Below, one piece after another: positions 23,806 to 35,800 of a stretch of DNA of 64,000 bases. Both the position numbers and the translations under genes were made by a program. How positions within the stretch are numbered: the first letter of the stretch is position 1; every line of letters begins with the position of its first letter. The stretch lies in the NCBI GenBank assembly GCA_029379385.1, contig CM055617.1:7750001-7814000 (forward strand), in the 5' to 3' direction. A model generated the notes under the pieces. That model searched no databases. It was not told the origin of the DNA and was given only the letters and a program-made list of their open reading frames with translations. This DNA is from Quillaja saponaria. Its lineage: Eukaryota > Streptophyta > Magnoliopsida > Fabales > Quillajaceae.

Positions 23806-26800
23806 ATGGCCACTGCTACTGAAACCTCTCTCCTTTCCAAGCTTGAAGCTTCCGACTCCAAAGGCATTTATTCCCTATACTCCGATTACTTGCGCCCCTT
23901 CACGGATTTCTCAAATCGCAGAAAGCCCAAGAAATCAACGAAGCCCCAAGAAGACCAATCCTTAATCCGATCGCTTGCTAAGAAGTTTCTTTCATTTCTC
24001 AACCGCACGCTGTCAATCCTCCCAAGGCGCCTCCCGGAGGTTTCAAAATCAGGCGGCGATGAGGAATTGGCCCTCGAGTTGTTTGAGATTTACAAACTAT
24101 GTTTGGATTGCTTGGATATGGTGTCTTCACAATTGGTTTGCAAACCATATTCAGTTGATCTCCAGAGGGTACGAATGGTGCATTGTTTGGAGGCTTGGGG
24201 GTGGTATAAGGAGGCAGAAGTTGAGGGCTTAAGGATTTTGGAGAGACTCCAGGCTATTAATTTTGGCTCGAAATCAGTTAAAAAGGTGGAGAAGTTTGTG
24301 CCGGATGTGGGTAAGGGCGGTGATGATAAAGAGTTTGCTTTTCTGGTTGTGGAGATTATTGCTACTCTAGTGAAGTGTTCAGCATTGGGGCAGAGTAGGG
24401 AGGGTGCGGATTATAATAGAGTGCTTAATTTGGTGGAGGAAGTTCGGCCATGGTTCAGGTCAGGGGAATTTGATTGTTGGAAGCATTATTACTTAGATGT
24501 ATGAAAGTATGAGTTATGCATGAAGAACAAGATAAGCTGTAGCGATTGAGCTGAAAAATAGAAGGTTTTGCGGTTAGAACTTAGAACCTGATAGCAGTTA
24601 CAAAATGGACTCTTAGTCTGTAATAGTAGTTATATCATTGAAAGCTAATTTCTTTTTCCTTCTCCTTTTATCCCAAACAATAGATTGAAATTTAAATTAT
24701 GCAAGCTAGTTTAGTCTGCAACTTTGAGGCTGTTCTTAAAAGCATAAATTAAGGTTTCAGAATGCTATTTAAGGTCAACCTGTTTGTGGAATAGGATGCA
24801 ATATTTGCGAGGTGCTTGTTCTCATAGCAAAAAACCCCATCATTGCATTTTTATTTTATTTTATGATCAGTGGTTTATGATTGCTTTATTTGGTATAATA
24901 TGTCAGGGTCTTGGATGCCAATACATATGAGAAGTTGCACAGGGTGTTAGTGACCTATCTGGGTAAATGTACTATTGTTTTAGTTGGGGAACTGCCACAT
25001 TTTGATGGAGATCTGTTATGGACATTCTGCTATGCAACATTGACTGAGTATTCCAAGTCATCAATGAAAGATCAAGTGTTCAAGGTCCCTATTCTCTAGT
25101 TTTGTACTCTTACTTTTTACATTCCTCATGTATCTCCCTAATCAATTTTTCACGTGCAGTTTGCCCGTCGGATATGTTATGCTCTGTTTTCCGTTCAAGA
25201 AAAAGGATCCTCCCTCATCAGTGACATTTTAGCATGTTTATTGGACCATGTTGCCCATGAATGCAAGGTAATGTGAAAAAAGTTCATATATTATTTTTAA
25301 TGATTGCTTGCTTATCATTTGATTACAACAACTATGTCATTAGCACCTAGGTCTATTTTTCAAGATCAAATCAAAGTTTTCACAAGTGCCTCAGTTTATA
25401 GTACTGTATGATCTCTAATGATCATGTGTCACTGGAAACACAATAAATTGCTTTCTTATCATGTCAGATGTATTACGTGAGCTATGACATTATATTGTGC
25501 TCAACAGCTAAAAATTGTCAGTAAGAGTTGCCATATTAAAGGACTCGAAGAGTCTTAAAACTGGAGCGGTACTTATTCAGTTTTACATGTGCTTAATTGA
25601 TGATTATCTCATTTTAGTACCATTTGCATAGGACTTTACCAAAAGAAAGTAAAACAAAGAATAGTAGTTGCATTTTGTTATTATTCTCTTGGGGCCACAT
25701 ATGTATTTCTGGATATGATCATGCAGAAATTCAAGTATATACTCTTGGTCTGCCTAAATATAAGCTCGAGTTACTGGTCCCATAGACACCCTTATGTTTA
25801 TTTTAACTGTACAATGTAGAAAGGTTACTTGCTAGAATCCTTCTGAACAGTAATTTCTGGATATGATCATGCACTTTAGATATTGGTGCATCAGTTCAAT
25901 TCACATGTAAAGTTAGTTAAGAATTTTAAGTTAGATATTATCTTGCTGAAGTGGCTTCAGTGTAATATCACTTTCAGGTTGAAGTGAGAAACAATGGAAT
26001 AGAGTTTATTGAACTTGTATCATACTGTGCCAACAAATGTCGAAGTACAAACGCAAGTTTCTGTGGTAATGTTGCAAGAAGTCTGAACGAAATTACAGGT
26101 CATTTCATTCAGGTATTGCCTTAATGGTTCTCCTAAATACATATATCGTTTTTGCTGCTATTTTCATGTTCTATATCTTGATTGGAAGTAACTTTTTTGG
26201 CAGGTCACGGCACCCTTTAATTTGATCTTGAAACTCTATGCATTGGGACTAAACCTTATTAATTGCAATATAGTGTCCAGAGCAGGAGATATTGCATCTT
26301 CCATAGGTGCAAAGTTTGAGTCTTTAATTGGAACTTTACTTGTGATGCAGATATACTACATGATTTACCTTCTTTGCTTGGTTCATTCAGTAGTTATTTT
26401 CAGACTGGCTGCAAGGAAAACAGTGAGTCATCTAACATTGAATACAAGGATTCTGTTATTCAAACAAATTTGCAGTTGGCTTCTAATAACAGGACGTCTA
26501 TGACTTGCACAGAGAGGAACAAAATATCTTATCTGTCATGCTGCCTCAATGCTTTGAAATTCTTATGCCAGCCTCTGGCTGAATCAGTTAACCTGGAGAG
26601 GAAACAACTAGTTCAAGCTGCATTTGATATGGCTAAACTGTCTGTTGTCCTGGATGCATTCCATCAGCTTTGTGATGTTATTCTTTCTTTTCAAAGGTAA
26701 GTTACATAATCCTCATTATTGTCACTTTGAGTGTGGATCTTGTCTTTGATGCAGTACTTTTAAACTGAATGTTACGAAATAAATTTGAGGTGTTCATAAT

Positions 26801-29800
26801 TTTCCTTCAAAGGAAGAATATGGTGTGGCTTTGGTTCTCTTTCCTTTGTTCTGAGACAGTGGTCTAGTAGGTTGTAATCTTTCCAGTTGATGTTCTAATA
26901 TCAGAGGGGTTAAATTATTTTTGGTTGAGGGAGGTCGTATATACTTCTATATTGTTGTTCTTTGCTCTTTTCTTTATATTTTAACCTCTTGCCGTTGAAG
27001 AACAAATTTTCATTGTTTCTGTTTATGCAGTATTCACACTCACACGTGTGTGTGTGATGTTGTGGTGAATTATGCATATGTTTCCTACATATACTATATG
27101 TTCAAATAATTCAAGTGTTCTGAATTTTAACAATGTCTTCGCTTTACTACCAACATCTGCTTCCAAGAAAGGAGTTACAGAAGCCATTTTCCATGCAGCG
27201 TTAACATTTCACAAAATTGATGTTTCACTAATAAGATGAATATTTTCTTAGTTAAGTCCTGAAGAATAGTTGTAAAAGTCTTACTTGATTTCATATCATG
27301 CCAAGCAATTGAAGAAAGTGCAACATGTTTTAAATCCACTACCATAGCAGTGTTTGCAACTTATTTTCCCAGTGTGTTTAGTTCTTTAACGATGATAAGT
27401 TTCTAATTTTTTTCTGATTTCTGGATGCAGCTCTACGTCTGAGATGGAAGGAGATGATTCTGATGAAAACAGCAGAACAGTGCTTAATGTGGCTGTGGCC
27501 GCCTTCACCCTTTCCTTAGGAACAAAGCTTAACTTGCAGGTTTCTCATTTTTATCATGACATTGTTCATTATAATTTTTGTTTTGGGAAAATCTCACTTA
27601 ACTCCATGTGGTTTTGCCCTAATCACGTTGTCACCCTGTATTTCAAATATGTCATTTGACTCCTGAAGCTTTGTTCCGTTATCAAGTTACTACCTACATC
27701 AACTTAGTTGAGGGAAAATGCATATGAAAGTCACATGCATCGCCTTCCCATCCCCCTTCCAAAGTCTCCAATATGCAATGTCCTAAGCCATATTCCAAGC
27801 TATAGCAGATCCTGAAGTCCACTGATTTGATAATTAATTTCTGGCCAAATTGTTGATTTTTGCAAAAATTACGATACTGGAGCTTACTTCTCTCTGGCTG
27901 GGCTTTGAATTGGGTTCTGATGTCGCAAATTGGGGTCTCTGTGGAGGGGGAAAGACGTTGCGCATGAGCATTATCAGCCTAGTTGATAGTGGAACTAGAG
28001 GGGAGTCAAGTGACATATTTTTGAAGCACAGGGCGGCATATAATGGTTGGGGCCAGAACCCCATGCGTATTAAGTGAATTCTCCTTTTTTATCTTTTATG
28101 TATTGATGATTCATTCTTGAGTTTTCCCAATTAATGCAGGATCTGATGATATGATGTGTTCTGATTAACTAATTGGTTGTTCTTTTACATTTCAGAAGAG
28201 TGAACATATAATGGAGCATATCATTTCCAGTGACAGCATTCAAATTGAAGGGCTAAAATATGTAATTGCATGTCTGCACAATACTGGTGTAGTTTTATAC
28301 AGAAACGAGAAAGCAGAAAAGGTTTGTTTTCCCTTCCCAAGGGAAGTTCTTTGTAACTGCAACTTATTAAATGTTAAAGTTTTGTTCTAAGAAAACATTG
28401 AAGACCTGCTTCTAGAATCCATGTATTCTCTTCCTTTTAAGAATTGAAGGGCTAAAATATGTAATTGCATGTCTGCACAATACTACAGTTTTATACAGAA
28501 ACAAGAAAGCAGAAAAGGTTTGTTTTCCCTTCCCAAGGGAAGTTCTTTGTAACTGCAACTTATTGAATGTTAATGTTTTGTTCTAAGAAAACATTGAAGA
28601 CCTGCTTCTAGATTCCATGTATCCTCTTCCTTTTAAGTCTCTAAAATATTTCCAATGCAGTTCTTTGAGATACAAAACAGGTGATGTAGCAAGCAGGTCC
28701 TTTTATCAAGGAAAGGCAATAGATACCTTTTCATTTTTGTTACGTTCGTTACCTGACACTATCAGTGCTTATGTATTTAAGATCAACAGGCTTTAAAGAG
28801 GATTGTAACCGATGCCTAAAATTACCATGTGTTCCCTGTAGAGAATAGAGAGAGAAAGCCCAGTCTGTATTTGTTGTTTGTCTCAAATGAGTGGTTTCAT
28901 ATATCTGAAAATACACACATATCCATGGAGGGAAGTACCTCCAGGTCTTTTGAAAATGGCACTTTCAAGCCATTTATATTCACACTAGGTCAAACTTCAC
29001 AAAATGAGAATTTATAGATTACTCAATATATACAGAGAGGCTTTCTTCCCCATATTCTATTACTTCTTCATACATCCTCATCACTTTATTGATTGGACAA
29101 CAACATGAGCTTCAAGAAGATAACCGGGAGTGACTGTTATGTATGCCAAATCCCGAGGCTTCTTCATCCTAACTAATTTTGTTTTTATTTGTCCTTTTAT
29201 ATTCCTACCATCATCAAAAACTTTGACAACCACTAGTGACTTTGTGAAACCTAGCTAGAGGTGCATGGATACAGCATTGCCCTGGAACATTTTCTTAATG
29301 CCCCTGAAGGTGACTTTATGATCACATATCTGGTTTGGAGGCCTTCTGGATTAATATTTTTTAAGTTCAAAGAAGGAAGGCAAAATGAGTGAGAGACATA
29401 AAATTCTATACATGCCTACATCTGTGGTTCTTTCTTGCAAGAAAGGGGGAAAAAACAAACAGTAGGCAGGTTGTGAAATAAGGAGTATAATAGGTTTCAC
29501 CTTTATATATGTAAGCGAAACCCTATTTCACAGGTTTTTATGGTTGATAATTGATATTTTTAAGTCCAAAGAAGAAGTAAAAGATGATGGGCAGCTTGTC
29601 ACATGTCATTTTACAATGTTTGCCATTGTCTTCCAAATTCCTTACAGAAATAAAAGGAATAAAAAAAATAAGTGAGCATCTTATAAGATTAATGACTAAG
29701 ATAGGCATTGTCTTCACTGTTATGTGAAACCCTCATATACAAATTAGAAGTGTAAAAGTCTTAATGTTTGATATTCTGTAACTCCAAGTAGATTGAAGCG

Positions 29801-32800
29801 TTTGAGTAACAAGTGTCACTATCTTCTGCCTTTACATCAGTTATCACATTTTAAGCACAATGGATGTGTTCCTTCTGTCAATGCTTTCAACTGAAACTGA
29901 AAGTTTGAGATGATGAAGTGATTTATTTCCTTGGGATCTGATTGATGTACAATGAAGTCAGGTGGACTGGTAAGGTTGAGGATATGAAATAATTGCATGA
30001 TAAAAATTTAGTGATGCAAAAGCATGTAGGACTGATATATCTATATGTGCCTCACAATGAATCTAGTGAGCTCTTGATACCATTTTGACTTCTTGCTCAA
30101 CTCTTGCTTTCTCTACCAAATATTGTTGCAGGCTTGGAATGCACAAAATTTATGTTGTAAAGCGTCATGGATTTGTGTTAGAAGTCTCTGTGGAAGATTT
30201 GAGAAAGGCTTTGATGGTGACCTGTCAGAAAATTCAATTGTAAGCTTCGTTAGTGAAGCTAGCAAAAGAAGTGCTCTGCTTTTGGAAGTTCTCCATCAAT
30301 TTGAGAGTCATAATGTGGAAAATACGAGTAGAGAAATCCTTGAAAATTGGTCCTTTACTGGTTTGGTGAAGCAGTGGATTAAGGTAACATGTAAAAGCCT
30401 CTATTTATGTCCACCATGACTTTGGTTCTTTCTACTGACTCATTGTTATTTGATATCCAGATGGACAACTAAATGCAGTAAGCATATGGATAGGGAAGAT
30501 TGTTTTCCAGGCTTGCTGTCATCTTCTTTGAAAGTGTCAGAGAAGGCCGCTGGTATAATCTTGGAGCAGGTTTGGTCTCCCAAAATGGTTTTCTTATGGA
30601 TAGGATTTTCATCTTTTACTGTAGCTATAAATATATTATTAACTGAGTTGATCCTGTATGATTGTAACTTCTCTATTTTTTCTTGGTACCTGTTAGGAAC
30701 TTATTGCACACGAGAAAGTGAGTGCTCTATACCCAGAATTTTATACGCTGATGCAGATGGACATTATAGGTGTTCTCTTGCAATATGTCTACGTTACTCC
30801 AGATACTTGTTTGGAAAAGTCAAGAACTCTAGTGAGAAAGGGAAGGGCATTATGGATCTGTGGAGTAGAAGGTCTTAATGACTGTATCCAGTGCTTCGTC
30901 AGAAGCAATAATTGCAATTGTAAGCTATTTAGTTCTCGTACTTTTCCATCTCAAATATCGACTTTTCATAAATCCCTTCCTCTTGGGATTGTACATGTGA
31001 TAGACATGAAATAGTTTCTGAACAGGAGGTGGTGTACGGTGAAACATGTACCCGGGCAAATCCCTCTTGTCATTTGTTGGCAATTGCATATTGCTTACGT
31101 GCACTATGTACCCAAGAATCTGAGCCAAACTCAAAGGTATGAATGCATTAATGAATAATATACACTACTAAGCTTTTTCTAATTTCAGTTTATGCTTTGA
31201 GATTCAAATAAACAGTTTCCTCATTTCTAAAGCTTCACTTGGCTTGTCTCATAAGCAGCAAATCTTCAAGGATATCAATGCTGCCCTATATCTTTGGTTG
31301 GATATTTCTGTACCTGGTTGCCTTGAAGAGGACAAGTTCCCTATGGTGTCTGATAATACAATGATACTGCTATATAATATTATTGATTTATTGTCCATGA
31401 AGGTTTGTTTTTGTTTCAGTAAATCTTTTTGGGCTTTGTAAGTCTGACTATATTATTTTGACGTGAAGTTGATTTTTATGACATATCTTCAGGGCTGCAT
31501 GGACTTTCATCATGACATATACAAGCTGGTGACAAGCGTATTTAAGTTGAAGAATATTCCATTGAAGAAGTGCTTGGCCATCTTGTGGGAATGTAGAAGG
31601 ATAAGTCATGCACTTTGTGTTTCACCTGTAAATGAGGCTTTCATCTTGAGTTTATCAGACCATTGCGGTGAACTTTCCAAGTCCATTGATTTCTGGATGA
31701 GTTGTATTCAGGGATCGCAACCACTGCTCATTGGCTTCCAACAAAATTTTTCTTTTCTGCTAGCTAGCTCACTTAAAAGCTCAAACAACTATCACGGTTC
31801 TTTTCAGTCAGACATTACGGTTGGTGAAGTTAAACAGGCTGCATTAGAACTAGTTTCAAATGTAATATCCTCTAAATGGTCACCACCTTTTTAAGTATAT
31901 TATTTTAAACATCATTTATTGATGCAAAATCAGCATTTTTCCTCTATTATTTTTCTTATAGGTTCCTCTTTCCAGTTGTTCTGTTTTTCTTGCTGGATAT
32001 CTCTATTATGATTTGTGTCCAAGACTTGTTTCAAATGGACAGTTAACTGAGGTAATCAGCACTGTTTTTAACTTGTGATGCTTATATGATCAACATTTCG
32101 ACTGTTTGTTATTCTATTTTGGAGATGTTATTTGTAATCTGCCAGTTGAAGGACATTTCCATTTATAGTGCAAGATCTATCTCCTCGGTTGCATGCTCTG
32201 TTGATGCGAAAAAATTATATTCTTTAGGAAGATACACAACTGAGTTTAGACTTAAAAATAGAACCATTTAGGGTCGTAAAAAAAAAAAAGATTGGCGCCA
32301 TAAATCAAATAATAAAAATGTTTATGCTGTGTTTGGATCTTGGAAAGCAATGAAGGATGGGAAAGGAAATGTAAATGTGAAACCTAATTTATTCCACATT
32401 TCGTTTTCCTTTGACATGCACTTTCGATGGTAAAGTTCCAGCCAGAAATGGAAGGGAGAAATGAAGAAGTTAAATTCCATTATGTGACCTTAAGCTATTT
32501 TTAATGACCGTTTTAGCTTAATATGCATACATACATGCTTCTTGTCCCCATACTATAATTTTCCTTCCTAACTAGAATTTTTTTACTTCTTAGGCTCTTC
32601 AATATGCAAAAGAGGCGCATCGTTTACGCACTAAACTCTTCCAAGAGAGATTTATGTATTCTGTTGAGCCGCAGGCTGAAGAGAACAATGAAACTGGGGA
32701 TTTCTCCCAGAACCAAAAATATGGCCTAAAGAATCTCCAATTGAACAGATCAGTTGCCAGGAATGTTTTGTTCTTTGACTCTATTTCGTGGGATTTTGAA

Positions 32801-35800
32801 GGCTGTTATCTTAGTGCTTGGAAAATAATGCAATGTTATCTTGAAAGCACTCTTCAGGTTTGGATTATGTTGTATATCTCTTAATTATTATCATTTAGTA
32901 ACTTACATGTTGAGGTGGAGGCCTTTGTATTTAGTTATCAACGTTTGTGGCATTCTAATCACTTGTATGACATGCAGGTTGGAACAATCCACGAAATCAT
33001 TGGAAATGGAGCTGAGGCTGAAACTTTTTTCCAGTGGGGAAAAAGCATATCCTGTTCACAAAAGTTACCGATGTTTATAATCAACTTCTCTTCCATCTTA
33101 GGTGTGGAAATAACTTCAGTTTCTTTTTCCATTGATAGTCAATTCTTCTTTTCCTGCTTGGTTCGGAAGTGATGAGGCAGTCAGCTAATTTTTCCATTTT
33201 CTAACATATTTTGCTAGGAAAGCTATACTGTAGGAAAAGACAGTGGGATTTAGCAGAAAAGGAACTTAAATTTGCCAAGCAGATTTTGTTGGATAATACC
33301 AGTACGTCTTTTTGTTGCTCAAAGTGCAGACTGATACTTGAAGTAACCATCGATCAGTATCTTGTAGATTTATGCCAAAGTAGAATTGAGATTAGTAAAG
33401 GTGATATTTCCCTAGAGATATTATCAGATGCGAAAAAGCTGTACAAATCAGCTCTTGAGAAGTTAAATCATTCTGAGTGGAAAAACTCTCTTAGCTGTCC
33501 TGAAGATAGTGGTGCTGAAAGTACAATTGTTGGAGCAACTCTTGTGAAAAATTCAACACATTGTGCTAGTAATGATTGTGCTTGCTCCACTGCAAGTCAA
33601 CAGGATTTGAGAAAATCCACGAAAGAAGGGCCAAAGACCAAGATTGGAGCCAAACAGTGCAGAAGAACAAAAACTTCAATGAAACTTATACCAAACTTAG
33701 TACCTGACAGTAACTTAAGGTTAACTTGTTCCAGATATCGATCTCTGCAGAACCAATGCTTAACCAGTTCTAGTGAGTCTGATGTTGATATTTTAAAAAA
33801 ATTGGGAGGCAATAGTGCTTCTGATCAGAGACAACCACTTTTGAAAAAGACAAGTCATAAAGTTGGTTTGAGATGTGAAACATGTATTTGCAACAAAATG
33901 AGATGTTGGCATTCTCTTCAATTCGAGGTTATGGAATCTGGTTTACTGAAGAATTTTATTAGTCTGAAGTGGGAGTTTGTCAGAAGGCAGCTTTCAGTGA
34001 AGCTACTCAATGGCCTAGGTATGGATGCAACTGCATATATTATGTTTTTACTCTGCTCCCGTATTCATGGACATGAGAATGAAGAAACACAGAATAGTCA
34101 AGTCATTCAGTTCTTGTAAACTTCTATAATAATATGTGTGACATTGATAAATTCATGAAAAAGTAAGATCTATTTATGCTTTGGCTTTTACAAATTACAG
34201 CAAATACGCTTTTGCCCGATTTTGAAGTCTATTAGTTAACTGAAGGATTAACCTCCAGTTGGCAGTTACTTGGTTTGTCAGCATTTACAAATGTATACTT
34301 CTGTGTATGCTTTAGTGAAGTTTTTCTTAAGGAACAAGTTGAAGATCTAGAAGTTCTTACCCGAAATTTAGAATATAGTCTAATTAAGTAACTAACATGA
34401 CTAAAACTGGGGGTTTTGTGTTCATTTACTAATATAGTGTTTTTTGTGTTGCCTCTGATATCAACTTTTGACTCACAGGCAAGTGCTTTGCGTCTCTTTG
34501 TCAAATCCATGAAACACATGAAACTCTTCTCCAAAGCATATCTGTCCTAGTCAGTACAAATCCATTCAGCCAGACTTCCTCTCCTGTTTCACTTACTTGC
34601 CTGCTTAATTCGGCCGGGAAGGAGATTTCAGGAGATGTGTTTACTGTTGAACGTGCAGCAACACTTCATGAAATATGTTGGTTCTCTTTGAAGAGTTATG
34701 GCAAGGGCACAGGGTACTTTTAGTAGTAGTTACTAATCTGTCTGTTTCATATGTGGATTTGAGCTCCTAATTATCCTTTACCCCAAATTCAACTTCTTAT
34801 AATTGGATGATAAATGTTGACATAAGATATTAAGGTGTACTTTATGTGAATTCTTCATATCATCAATCATAAATTTTGTGAATCAATGCATATGGAGATA
34901 CTTAATGATAAATTTTGTGAACTTGTGTGGATCCTGCTAACTTACATCTCAATCCTGTGTTTTAAAAGAAACCTATGCACCTATTAAATAAGATAATCTC
35001 TAAATTATGGAAAGGGAAATGACTGCAAAGTTGGTTTTATCTAAAAGCTTTTGGCAAGATCTTAATCAACTTGAGTAGTTTTCATGCAGAGACGTTATTA
35101 ATTTCTTTCACTGTCAAAATTTGCATATATTTTGAATTCTTACTTTGTGAGGCCACCATGGCAAGCTTTCTTGTATTGTACTTAGACATCAATGTTGTTC
35201 AAGCGGCTAGGTTTTCGAAGTGTATGTTGTCTTGTTCAACAATATCTCTTTTCTTCCTTTCTGTGGAGGCTGTACAAGTTGTAATCTCTATGCCTGTTTG
35301 CTACTTTACACCCTTAATTTTGTATAGCTGACTTCGTTTGCTTTTTTGCCTTGCTTTTCCTACCAGGATCTCCTGTTGTGGTCTATCTTGCATTGAGTTT
35401 CCTGATTTAGTGCGTTGGCTGAGGCTAGCTTTTGTTCTCTCTCGTGAGATTCCTGTACTCTTTCAAAAGGTCAAACATCTATTTTCTTTTCAATCGTGAT
35501 TTTATTACAATTCTTTTCTCCTTATCAGTTCTGTAATTGTGTTTGAGGTCATTTCATAGTTATAAAGCCTGTTTTGATCATGATAAGATTATTAAAGGTT
35601 GATTATTCCATTGTTTTAAGGTCTTCTAAGGCATTTTACTAAGTGACAGTGAGGAACATATCTTATTCCTTGGACTTCTAGGGTTATTAACATTGAATAT
35701 ACCAGACAGATTCTATTGTAGCTCAACTCCCTAAGGATTGGGTTCTAAAGTAACAGTTTACTTTAATGCTGCTGAGGGATGTTTACAGGTCGTAAACAAC

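Noticed and set aside
26299..26345. A 44-base intron inside separase exon 5
   Set aside because: It restores the frame and has GT and AG, but is well below normal plant intron length; a one-base deletion is simpler. Kept open in the findings.
28443..28637. Second copy of the separase exon as a real extra exon
   Set aside because: The nearest acceptor in the required phase gives AAT-TGA at once, and the copy starts inside the exon without its own acceptor.
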